From the IMG/VR virus record IMGVR_UViG_3300041409_000348, positions 39,564 to 103,563 of that record: a DNA stretch of 64,000 nt; one strand, given 5' to 3'. This stretch comes from a virus. Position 1 is the first letter of the stretch. Every line of letters begins with the position of its first letter. Shown here in pieces: positions 30,761-39,625 of this stretch. A program made the translations under genes and the position numbers. A model generated the notes under the pieces. It saw only the letters and a program-made list of their open reading frames with translations, did not search any database and had not been told where the DNA came from.

Positions 30761-33700
30761 ATCACGTTCGACGCCGGCAGCATCTCCGCGAAGCTCGAAC
30801 TCGACCGCTCCAGCTTCAACACCGGGCTGACCCAGGCGCAGGCCGACGCGGACAAGTTCAGCGGCAAGCCCATCCAGGCGAAGATCACCGCTGACGGGAC
30901 GCAGGCCAAGGCGACCCTGGATGACCTGCAGACGCGGGCCGATGCGCTCGGCAAGAAGGCCGGGACCATCACGGTCAAGGCGGACGCATCGCAGGCGGAC
31001 GCGACCCTGGACGCGACGTCGGCGAAAGCGGACGCGCTCGGCAAGAAGGCCGGCACGATCAAGGTCCAGGCCGACGCGAGCCAGGCCAACACCGAGATGG
31101 ACGCCACCGCCGCCAAGGCGGATGCGCTGGGGAAGAAAAACCCCACCATCACGGTCAAGGCCGACACGTCTGGTGCCAGTTCCGACCTGGACAAGGCCGC
31201 CGCGAAGGCCGATGCGCTGGGGAAGAAAACCGAGACGGTCACGGTCAAGGCCGACACGTCCGACGTCAGCCAGAAAATCTCCGATCTCACCTCGGGGCCG
31301 TTCTCGCTGCTGAAAACCGCGATCGTCGGCCTCGGCCCCGCCGCGGTCCCTGTCCTCGGCACGGTCACCGCCGCGGTGCTGCCGCTGTCCGCCGCGGTCG
31401 GGTCCGCTGCGGCCGGGCTCGCCGCGTTCGGGACCGTATCCAAACTGGTCCTCACCCAGGCCGGCACCGCCGCGACCGCGGCGTCCACCGCCCAGGCCAC
31501 TTACACCGCGGCCATCGCCAAAGCCGCCGGGCAGTACACCATCGCCTCCGCCGCCGCGAAAACCCACACCCAGCAGGTCGCCGCGCTCGCCGCCGAGCAC
31601 AAAGCCGACGCGACCGCTGCGGTCGCCCAGGCCGCCGCGCTGAGCACCGCCTACTCGGGTATGAGTTCCCAGCAGATCGCCCTGTCCAAGCAGGTCGGGG
31701 ACCTCGACAAGGCATACAAGGGCATGCTGACCTCGGTCACCCCCCTGGTGTCCTCCGCGCTGGTCCCGTGGATGAAAGACGTCCAGAACCTGCTCCAGTA
31801 CATCAAGCCGCTGATCAGCCCCGTCGCTGCCCTGTTCAAGTCCTGGGGGGACGAGCTCAACCGGTCGCTGACCGGCAACACAGCCAACATCACTAAGTTC
31901 ATGGACGCCTTCGCGGGCCGGTCCGCCACCAACATCCGCCTGTTCGGTGACGCCCTCGTGGAGTTCGCGAAAGGCGCCGGGTCGCTGATCCACGACGTCG
32001 CCCCCAATCTGGCGGGGGCCGCCGACGGGGTGCTGAAACTCGCGCAGTCGTTCGCGGCGTGGGCCGGGTCGCAGAAGGCCGCCGACGACATCAAGGCGTT
32101 TTTCTCGTGGGCGCAGACCAACGCCCCCACGGTCCGCAAATTCCTCGACGACCTGAACACCACCATCGGGCACCTGGTCATCGCGCTGGCGTCCGCCGGG
32201 CCCTCCGATCTGAAGGTGCTCACCGCTGGCCTGTCCGCCCTGGCGGCACTGCCCTCCGGGGCGATCGTCGCCATCGCCGACGGGTACGTGGCCCTGTCCC
32301 TCGGCCTGCGGGCCGCCGCGGTCGCCACGACCCTGTACGAGATCGCCTCCAAGGACGCCGCCGGCTACACGCTGCTGATGCGGATCCAGTTCGGGTTGCT
32401 GCAAGTCCAGGAGAAAGCGGTCGCGTTGTGGACGGGCCTGGTCACGGCGGCCACGTGGCTCGCTGACGCCGCCGAAACCGCCTACGTCGCCGTGATGCTC
32501 CTCGCCGACGCCGCGAGCCTCCCCCTCATCGTCGTGATCGGCGGGATCGTCCTCGCCGTCGCCGCCCTCGCGCTCGGCATCTACGAACTCGCCACCCACT
32601 GGAATACCGTCTGGCATGACATCCTCGCCGTCTCCCAGGACGTGTGGGGCTGGATCAAAAACAACTGGCCGCTGCTCACCGCGATCCTCCTCGGCCCCAT
32701 CGCCGTCGCCGTCCTGGAAATCGTCCAGCACTGGGACACCATCAAGGACGCCTTCTCCGCGGTCTCCGCGTTCATCGCCGCGGACTGGAAAGCGTTCACC
32801 AGTTCCCTCCTCGCCCCCGTCGCCGCGATCGTCCACGGAATCTCGGTCGCCTGGGCCGCGATCGAGGCCCCGTTCGAGGCTGTCATCGACTGGATCAAAA
32901 CCCACTGGCAGGACACCCTCGTCCTCCTGACCGGGCTCCTCGGCGTCGCGATCCTGGTCATCATCCACTTCTGGCCGCAGATCACCACCGCCGTCGAAAC
33001 GGTCTTCAACGGCATCGCGTCCTATTTCACGACGTGGTGGGCGACGGCAACCAGCCGGTTCACCGCCGCGGCGAACATCCTCAAAGGCGTCCTGACCGCC
33101 GCGTGGTCAGCGATCTCCACCGCCCTCAAGGCCGCCTGGGCGGCGATAGCCGCCTACTTCACGTCGTGGTGGAACGCCGAGGTCGCCTACTTCAAAGGCC
33201 CCATCACCGCCATCGAGAACGCCCTCAAGGCGGCGTGGTCGGCGATCACCAGCGTCGCGAAGACGGCGTGGGGTGCGATCTCGTCGTATTTCTCGTCGTG
33301 GTGGAACAGCGAGCTCAGCACGTTCAAGAACGACGCCGCCGCAATCGGAAATGCGCTAAAGGCAGCCTGGGACGCGATCGAATCCACCGCCAAATCGGTG
33401 TTCGGCGGGATCCTGACCTACTTCGGCGGCTTCTGGTCCGCCCTCAAAACCGGGTTCGCGACCGCCGTGTCCGGGGTGGCCACCGCCTGGAACAAGCTCG
33501 AGACGATCGTGAAGACCCCCGTCCAGTGGGTCGTCACCAACGTCTACGACAAGCTGATCATGCCGTTCTGGAACGCCACCGCCGGCGCGATCGGCCTCAC
33601 GAAACTCCCCAAGCTCGCCGGCGGCGGCATGGTCCCCGGCGGGTACAGCCCCGTCGACAACCAGCTCGTGTGGATGCGGTCCGGTGAAGGGGTCCTGCAG

Positions 33701-35080
33701 CCCGGTGCGGTGATGGCCCTCGGCGGGCCTGCGTTCATCGACGCCGCGAACCGCACCTACGGGGATGTCCCGGTCGGGTCCAGCGGCGCCGGCCATTACG
33801 CCTCCGGGGGGACCGCGCCGGGGAACGTGGGCCAGGGACTCCACACCGGCACCACCGCGGAGCCGTCAGGGAGCGCCCCAGCCGGTCTCGGGAGTATCGG
33901 CGGCATCCTCAGCGGCCTCGTCCACGACGCCGCCGGGGTCATCTCCGAGGTTGAGACCGGGGTCTTCGATGCCCTGTCCAGTGTCGGCACCAGGCTCATC
34001 GACGGTGCCGTGAAACTGATCCCCGGTAGCGGCGGTGTGGCCACGGCCATGCGGGACTACCCGCCGAAGATCTGGTCGGCGTTCCTGTCCTGGGTCACCG
34101 CCCACGCTGGGAACGGCGGGGATATCGTCAAGTACGCCGAAAGCTTCCTCGGGAAAATCCCCTACGTGTGGGGCGGCACCTCCCTGTCAAGCGCCGGCGC
34201 GGACTGCAGTGGCTTCACCGGCAGTGTGCTATCCCACTTCGGATACGACCCGCCGCGCACGTCGGAGGCGCAGGGCTCGTGGGTTAAACGGGCCGGCCCG
34301 CAAGCGGGCGGGCTCGCGTTCTACCACTCCCCGGCGGGTGGCGCCGACCCGGGCCACGTCGCGATCGTCGCCAGCGGGAGCCAGGTGGTCTCCCAGGGCG
34401 GCGGGATGGGCCCGAAGATGATGGCCCTGCACGCGATGCCGCTGCTGTGGACCGGTATCCCGCCGGGCGGGTTCAAGTCCGGCAGCGGCGGCGGGAGCAC
34501 CGCCATGGCGGGCGGCGGCAGCGCCAGCGCCAACCAGGCCCTCGGCCAGAGAATGGCCGCAGCGATGGGCTGGACCGGCGCGGAATGGGCCGCTCTGAAC
34601 GCCGTGGAAATGCGGGAGGCGGGCTGGTCGACCACCGCCAGGAACGCGAGTTCCGGCGCGTACGGGATCGCCCAGTTCATTTCGGGGCCGTCCGAGTATG
34701 CCCAGTACGGGGGCAGCAGCACGACGGCGGGCGGGCAGATCGCCGGGTTCCTGAACTACGTGAAAGAGCGCTACGGCGACCCCATCGCCGCCGAGGCTCA
34801 TGAGGCGCAGTACGGGTGGTATGACCAGGGCGGATGGCTGCAGCCCGGCATGACAATGGTCATGAACGCCACCGGGCACCCGGAACCGGTCCTCAACCCG
34901 GACCAGTGGGACCGGCTCACCTCCGCGGTCGGGTCCGGTGACGGGATCGGGGACAAGCTCGACCGGATCGCCGGGCTGCTCATGGCCGGGCCCCGCGCCA
35001 CCGCCGGTGGTGTGTCCGAGGTTCTGAACGGGACAGCGCACACGGCGTCATTCAGGGCCCGGTACCCGCGCAACAACTAG
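30761..35080 (+). CDS. tape measure protein with NlpC/P60 and SLT-like domains
   Basis: The frame opens after TGA 30752-30754 and runs 1,439 codons. No standard start precedes residue 1 (ATC 30761); GTG 30751 is one base out of frame, so a one-base G insertion in AGCGGCC is suspected (expected VSAITFDAGSI). Residues about 45-175 hold repeats of KADALGKK plus TITVKAD. Middle: membrane-like helices and repeated SWWN/AYF segments. C-terminal NlpC/P60: IPYVWGG, ADCSGF (Cys), PGHVAIV (His). Then an SLT-like domain: WAALNAVEMREAGW, SGAYGIAQF. It sets tail length and probably cuts peptidoglycan during entry. Confidence 0.9.
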   Translation: MTFDAGSISAKLELDRSSFNTGLTQAQADADKFSGKPIQAKITADGTQAKATLDDLQTRADALGKKAGTITVKADASQADATLDATSAKADALGKKAGTIKVQADASQANTEMDATAAKADALGKKNPTITVKADTSGASSDLDKAAAKADALGKKTETVTVKADTSDVSQKISDLTSGPFSLLKTAIVGLGPAAVPVLGTVTAAVLPLSAAVGSAAAGLAAFGTVSKLVLTQAGTAATAASTAQATYTAAIAKAAGQYTIASAAAKTHTQQVAALAAEHKADATAAVAQAAALSTAYSGMSSQQIALSKQVGDLDKAYKGMLTSVTPLVSSALVPWMKDVQNLLQYIKPLISPVAALFKSWGDELNRSLTGNTANITKFMDAFAGRSATNIRLFGDALVEFAKGAGSLIHDVAPNLAGAADGVLKLAQSFAAWAGSQKAADDIKAFFSWAQTNAPTVRKFLDDLNTTIGHLVIALASAGPSDLKVLTAGLSALAALPSGAIVAIADGYVALSLGLRAAAVATTLYEIASKDAAGYTLLMRIQFGLLQVQEKAVALWTGLVTAATWLADAAETAYVAVMLLADAASLPLIVVIGGIVLAVAALALGIYELATHWNTVWHDILAVSQDVWGWIKNNWPLLTAILLGPIAVAVLEIVQHWDTIKDAFSAVSAFIAADWKAFTSSLLAPVAAIVHGISVAWAAIEAPFEAVIDWIKTHWQDTLVLLTGLLGVAILVIIHFWPQITTAVETVFNGIASYFTTWWATATSRFTAAANILKGVLTAAWSAISTALKAAWAAIAAYFTSWWNAEVAYFKGPITAIENALKAAWSAITSVAKTAWGAISSYFSSWWNSELSTFKNDAAAIGNALKAAWDAIESTAKSVFGGILTYFGGFWSALKTGFATAVSGVATAWNKLETIVKTPVQWVVTNVYDKLIMPFWNATAGAIGLTKLPKLAGGGMVPGGYSPVDNQLVWMRSGEGVLQPGAVMALGGPAFIDAANRTYGDVPVGSSGAGHYASGGTAPGNVGQGLHTGTTAEPSGSAPAGLGSIGGILSGLVHDAAGVISEVETGVFDALSSVGTRLIDGAVKLIPGSGGVATAMRDYPPKIWSAFLSWVTAHAGNGGDIVKYAESFLGKIPYVWGGTSLSSAGADCSGFTGSVLSHFGYDPPRTSEAQGSWVKRAGPQAGGLAFYHSPAGGADPGHVAIVASGSQVVSQGGGMGPKMMALHAMPLLWTGIPPGGFKSGSGGGSTAMAGGGSASANQALGQRMAAAMGWTGAEWAALNAVEMREAGWSTTARNASSGAYGIAQFISGPSEYAQYGGSSTTAGGQIAGFLNYVKERYGDPIAAEAHEAQYGWYDQGGWLQPGMTMVMNATGHPEPVLNPDQWDRLTSAVGSGDGIGDKLDRIAGLLMAGPRATAGGVSEVLNGTAHTASFRARYPRNN

Positions 35081-35532
35081 GGCTGCCCGATCTCCTCGGC
35101 CAGCACCTCGGGTGGCACGAAACTCAGGTAGACGCCGAGGCGGTACGCGCGCTCGGCCGCTTCGGGTGTGTGCCGGATGTCTACCGCCGGCCCGACCCGC
35201 CGCTGCTCCCGCTCCGAGAGCCTGCGCCGGATGTGGAACGCCTTCCCGGTCCACTCCCGCCACTCGCCCAGAGAGGCATCCCCGATAGCGGCTAGCTGCC
35301 GTTCAGCTTCCCGCTCGAGGGTGGCGCGGATGGGGAAGTTCCCGCTTGCTACTGAGGCGTGCCAGACCGGCCCGCCGTATCCGGCGTCAATTCATTCGTA
35401 GCCGCTGTTGACCGTCAGCACCACGGACAGGCCGTTAGGCAGCTTCCGGGCGAACTGCGGGTGCACGGTCTCCACCGACAGGCGGCAATGCCTGTCTAGC
35501 GCCACGGTGTGCTGACGGTTCATGCCTCTCAT
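35077..35532 (-). pseudogene. antisense moron gene with in-frame TGA
   Basis: From ATG 35532 (or 35523) the frame reads MNRQHTVALDRHCRLSVETV to VLTVNSGYE, stops at TGA 35392-35394, then continues in the same frame without a start as IDAGYGGPVWHASVASGNF to EEIGQP, ending 35077. Both parts keep coding character, so this looks like one gene of about 150 residues broken by a single nonsense change (TGG to TGA would restore Trp), or a readthrough site. The stop overlaps the tape measure stop. Confidence 0.6.
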
Positions 35533-35562
35533 CCTGCCACTACGTCCTGACAGCGGGGTGAG

Positions 35563-38500
35563 ATGGCAGACAGCCTCGTGATCGCGGGCAAAATCGAGCT
35601 GCTGGGCGGCGAAGCGGTCTCCACCGACCCGCACTGCCCCGGCGCGCAGTTCATGCTCTTGCCCGGGTTTGACCTGTCTGCACCCCAGCCCACCACGGAC
35701 TTCGTGGCGAGTTTGATCTTGGATGGCGAAAAACCCTTCGGCCGGCGGGCATCAAACCGGCAGGTCACGCTGCCGATCGTCATCAAAGCGCCGACCCGGG
35801 CGATTCTCGCGGCGGCCCGGGAACTGCTCGAGCAGACCATCGACGCCCAGACGTGGACGCTGACGTGGACCCGGGATCCGGGACCAGGCGGGACACCCCT
35901 CCCACTCGTCCTGGACTGTTTCAGGGCTCAGCCGACCGTCCCCATCTACAACACGAACTACGAGAAGCAAGCCCAGCTTCAGCAGCTCACCATCACGTTC
36001 CCCGCCCTGCCCTACGGCCGGTCGGACACGCAGCAGCAGATCGCGTTCGCCGCCCCCGTCCCCGCGACCCCACCGCCCCCGCCGGCGCCGGTGGTGCTGG
36101 ACAACTTCACGTCGATCTCCTCGACCCAGTTCTCCCAATCCTCGCAGTGCATCGTCGGCCCGTTCACGGCCTGCTGGGATCCGGACGACGCCCGGGTCGG
36201 TGACCCGGGCGGTTCCCGCACGCCCCTGTCGTACGGGTCGGCGTTCACGACGCCGCTGGACCTGACCGGCATGGTGTCGCTGCAGATGTGGTTCGGGCTC
36301 GGTTCCCGCTATTACTGGAACCTGCACGACCGCAGCGGCCGGCTCAAGGTCAACTTTTACGTCACCCTGACCGACACGAGCGGGAACACGCTGTCCTGCT
36401 CGAGGTCGGGTCAGACGCTGCCGTCGAGCTCGAACCCGAACAACCCGGCGTTTTCCCGGGTGACCCTTTCCATCCCGCAGAGCTCGGCGACGTTCGCCTA
36501 TGCGTCGGTGGCGTCGTATTCGGTGATGGTGACCTCCCGGGACACCTCCCCGTGCCTGCGGTGGGTCGTCGGCTACCTGGACGCGCTGACCGCCTACCCG
36601 CTGTCCCAGACCGCGACCCCGGTCACCCGCGGGTCGGTTTACACGCTGTACGGGGTGCAGGGCACCCATGACGCCCCCGTGTCGCTGCAGTTCCAGCAGG
36701 CGCCGGTGCCGGGCACGCCGACGACGATCAGCACCGCGGGCGTGGGGACGTACACCGTCCCGTCCGGTACCGCGTGGCTGAAAGTTGAGGCCATCGGCGG
36801 CGGCGGTGCGGGTGCCGGCCAGACCGGTACCGGCGTGGGCGGCGGCGGTGGCGGCGGCGGGTACGCGGCTGAGACCGTGTTCCCGGCCTCACCCACGCAG
36901 GTCATCCCGTACAACGTCGGTGCGGGCGGCACCGCGGGCGCTACCCCGGTCGCGGGGCAGCCGACCGTGTTCGGGCCGGGGCCGTCCGGGTCGCTGGCCG
37001 TCACCGCGAACGGCGGATCCTCGGCCGCGCAGAACTCCCCGACGGGCGCAGCCGGTGGCCCCGTCTCCAGCAACTCGGTGTCGTTCGCGGGCGGCACCGG
37101 CCGTACCGCGTCCGGGTCGGTCGGCGGCGGCGGCGGCTCAAGCGGCGGGTCCGCGTCGGCGGGCCTGACCCCCACCGGGACCGCGGCGACCCTGTTCACG
37201 TCGGCGGGCTCCTCGACCTGGACGTGCCCGGCGGGTGTCACGCAGGTCTACGCGGAATGCTGGGGGTCCGGCGGGTCCGCGGCGACCGGCGGCAGCAGCA
37301 CCAACGGCGGTGGCGGCGGTGGCGGCGAGTACGCGGCGGCGTTCATCAATGTCACCCCCGGCAACGTGTACAACTACACGGTCGCCGCTGGGGGGGCCAG
37401 TGTCGCCGGGTCGCCCAGCAACGGCAACGCGGGCGCCAGTTCGGTGTTCACCGGGAACTCCGGCGCCTCGGTCACCGCCCACGGCGGGGCCGGGGGCGTG
37501 TCCCGCGTGTCCGGCGGCGGCGGCGCGGGCGGCTCCGGCAGCTCGGCCTCCGTCCACTTCAGTGGCGGCGCTGGCGGTCCCGCGAACCCGTATTCGGGTG
37601 CTGGCGGATCGTCGGCGGGTACCGCGTCGGCGGGTAACACCGGCAACGGCTACGGCAGCACCACCGCGGCGCCCAGCGGCGGCGGCGCTGGTGGTGCCGG
37701 GTCCGGTGCGGGCGGCAGCCCCGGTACCGCCGGGGCTGCTCCCGGTGGCGGCGGCGGCGGCACCTTCTTCGGGGGGGTCGCGTCCGGTGCCGGGGCGTCC
37801 GGTCAGGTGCGGCTCACCTACCCGGGCGGGCTCGGCGCCCCGACCAGCAACGGCGCCTCGGCGGTCACCGGCGGCGGCGCGGGCGGCGCGGGCGGCGGCA
37901 GCAACAACACGGCCGGGTCAGCCGGTTCCGCACCCGGCGGCGCGGGCGGCGGCGCGGACTCCACCGGCACCTCGGAGGCGGGTGGTGTGGGTGCCACGGG
38001 GCAGATCAAGATCACCCCGTTCGCTTCGCTGGCGTTCAAGTCCCTCATCGTCCACCGGCCAGCACCCGCAGCACCGGCGATGTTCACGCCGCTGGTGTCC
38101 GTCGGCGGCGGGACGGGTGTCCCGAACGGCGGCACCGAGTACACGATGCCGCAGCCGGTCACCAACGTGCAGGCGGATTTTGACGGCACCTACACGGTCG
38201 TGCTGATCGCCAACACGTGGAACAACCCCACCGCGGCCAGGACCATCACGGTCACGGTCAAGCAGTACGAGTCGTCTGGCGGGTCCTCCTACAGCGTCAG
38301 CACCACCCCGGTCACCGTCTCCCCGGGCGTGGCCAGCACGTTCGGGCCCGGCAACCAGGTCAACAACGGCATCCTCGTCGCAGGGGTACTCACGCTTCCG
38401 CTGAAGGCGGTCGCGCCGGACAACAACACCGGCTACTACACGGTCCTGGTCACCGACACAAACACCTCAGACCGGTTCTACGACTGCATCTTCCTCGACT

Positions 38501-38778
38501 CGCAGGGCCAGACGGTCATCATCAACGAACCCAGTTCCGGGTATATCAATTTTTACCTGGACGAGCCCGACCCGACCACGGACCTCGGACGGCACCTCGG
38601 CAGCCAGCTAGGGCGGCCGAGTGCGATCAGCGTCATGGACGCCTGCCAGGCCATCTCGGGTGGGCCTTTGACGATTCCGCCCAATGAGTCGACGATGTTC
38701 TGCTACTCGGCTGACGGCAGTGCGCCCGCCATAGGCGTCAGCTACTACGCACGGTATTTCCTCGATCGCACAGTGTAG
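35563..38778 (+). CDS. distal/minor tail protein with glycine-rich modules
   Basis: 1,071 residues. N-terminal 160 residues (GKIELLGGEAVSTDPHCPGAQ ... TLTWTRDPGPGG, LQQLTITFPALPYG) resemble siphovirus distal tail proteins. Two Gly-rich modules follow (about 390-530 and 545-830) with repeats such as GGGGAGG and AGGSSAG, of the type seen in receptor-binding adhesins. Each opens with a WLKVEAIGGGGAG- or QVYAECWGSGG-like strand. A beta domain closes the protein. Codons become more A/T-ending after about 38650, next to the antisense HNH gene. Confidence 0.8.
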   Translation: MADSLVIAGKIELLGGEAVSTDPHCPGAQFMLLPGFDLSAPQPTTDFVASLILDGEKPFGRRASNRQVTLPIVIKAPTRAILAAARELLEQTIDAQTWTLTWTRDPGPGGTPLPLVLDCFRAQPTVPIYNTNYEKQAQLQQLTITFPALPYGRSDTQQQIAFAAPVPATPPPPPAPVVLDNFTSISSTQFSQSSQCIVGPFTACWDPDDARVGDPGGSRTPLSYGSAFTTPLDLTGMVSLQMWFGLGSRYYWNLHDRSGRLKVNFYVTLTDTSGNTLSCSRSGQTLPSSSNPNNPAFSRVTLSIPQSSATFAYASVASYSVMVTSRDTSPCLRWVVGYLDALTAYPLSQTATPVTRGSVYTLYGVQGTHDAPVSLQFQQAPVPGTPTTISTAGVGTYTVPSGTAWLKVEAIGGGGAGAGQTGTGVGGGGGGGGYAAETVFPASPTQVIPYNVGAGGTAGATPVAGQPTVFGPGPSGSLAVTANGGSSAAQNSPTGAAGGPVSSNSVSFAGGTGRTASGSVGGGGGSSGGSASAGLTPTGTAATLFTSAGSSTWTCPAGVTQVYAECWGSGGSAATGGSSTNGGGGGGGEYAAAFINVTPGNVYNYTVAAGGASVAGSPSNGNAGASSVFTGNSGASVTAHGGAGGVSRVSGGGGAGGSGSSASVHFSGGAGGPANPYSGAGGSSAGTASAGNTGNGYGSTTAAPSGGGAGGAGSGAGGSPGTAGAAPGGGGGGTFFGGVASGAGASGQVRLTYPGGLGAPTSNGASAVTGGGAGGAGGGSNNTAGSAGSAPGGAGGGADSTGTSEAGGVGATGQIKITPFASLAFKSLIVHRPAPAAPAMFTPLVSVGGGTGVPNGGTEYTMPQPVTNVQADFDGTYTVVLIANTWNNPTAARTITVTVKQYESSGGSSYSVSTTPVTVSPGVASTFGPGNQVNNGILVAGVLTLPLKAVAPDNNTGYYTVLVTDTNTSDRFYDCIFLDSQGQTVIINEPSSGYINFYLDEPDPTTDLGRHLGSQLGRPSAISVMDACQAISGGPLTIPPNESTMFCYSADGSAPAIGVSYYARYFLDRTV

Positions 38779-38783
38779 TCGCG

Positions 38784-39524
38784 TCAGCCATGTCGCCTCT
38801 GACTGCCGTTAGTGATGCCGGCGATGGTCGTCCGGGCCACCCCGAAGTGAAGGGCGATCACGCGATTACTCTCACCCGCCGCATGCTGCCGCCGGATCTC
38901 GATCACGTCCGTATTGGAGAGTTTGGCGTTCCCATGGTTCTCGCCGAGGCCGTCCTTTGACGGCACTGCCGCTTCGCGGACATGATCCCAGCATTCACCG
39001 ATGATCGCCCTCCGCATGGCTCCGAGGCTCATACCGAACTCGCGAGCCAACTCGGCATGCGTCTCCCCGGCAGCGTTCCTGCGCCTGCACTGCTCCACAA
39101 CAGCGTCGGTAAGCTTGGCGTACCAGTGCTGTTCGCCCTGCTGAATGGTCCCGTCCCGCACCTTGTCAGGACCGTTGTTCTTTTCCTTCGTTCCCCAGGT
39201 TAGATTCGCGAGCCGGTTGTCCAACTGGCCGCCACGGCCATGACACGCCTCCATGCCGGCCGGGCACGGGCCGACGAACGCTTCCAGCACAAGACGGTGC
39301 ACCGTTCGAGCTGTCGGGATGTTGCTCCGATGGAGGCTGACGAAAAAGTAACCAGGGCCGGTAGTGGAAGGCTTCAGCACTCGGCCGCCCATTACGCCTT
39401 TTACGGTCTGTCTTGGCAGGCTGCGGACGCGGCCAAGGTCGCTGACCTCATATAGGCCCTCGAAGCCGGTCACCGGCAGCCAGCGTTCGGCCTCGCCGCG
39501 GTGGGGGAACGTAGACTCGCTCAC
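38784..39524 (-). CDS. NUMOD4/HNH homing-type endonuclease, antisense
   Basis: 246 residues from GTG 39524 (VSESTFPHRGEAERW), chosen because it lines up with the paralogue at 19956-20519; GTG 39560 would add 12 residues but lies in the leader hairpin. NUMOD4: RWLPVTGFEGLYEVSDLGRV. HNH core: TVHRLVLEAFVG, ACHGRGGQLDNRLANLTWGT. Two HTH-like segments (HAELAREFGMSLGAMRRAI; SNRVIALHFGVARTTIAGI), one more than the paralogue. Confidence 0.85.
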   Translation of the reverse strand: MSESTFPHRGEAERWLPVTGFEGLYEVSDLGRVRSLPRQTVKGVMGGRVLKPSTTGPGYFFVSLHRSNIPTARTVHRLVLEAFVGPCPAGMEACHGRGGQLDNRLANLTWGTKEKNNGPDKVRDGTIQQGEQHWYAKLTDAVVEQCRRRNAAGETHAELAREFGMSLGAMRRAIIGECWDHVREAAVPSKDGLGENHGNAKLSNTDVIEIRRQHAAGESNRVIALHFGVARTTIAGITNGSQRRHG

Positions 39525-39608
39525 TAGCCGGACCAGCTTCCGGTTAGGGCCTCCGGTCACGGTGTTGACGCACCGCGGGGGCCCGATGAATGTCTGGCCT
39601 CCATTCTA
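39525..39608 (-). promoter_or_regulatory. leader of the antisense HNH cassette: TAGAAT plus hairpin
   Basis: TAGAATGGAGG on the minus strand (39598-39608), followed by a stem-loop at 39559-39574 (CGGTG/CACCG). Shares 11 bases with the leader at 15831. Confidence 0.55.
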
Positions 39609-39625
39609 TTCGGGGGGTCTGACAT

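Noticed and set aside
30734-32968. Long antisense ORF opposite the tape measure, and other antisense ORFs over 12749-15890 and 42136-44361
   Set aside because: These mirror high-GC sense genes with clear motifs or repeats; no ribosome sites and no plausible domains.
35392-35394. TGA read as tryptophan by the phage (alternative code)
   Set aside because: TGA is used as a normal stop at many gene ends in this window, including overlapping TGA/ATG junctions.
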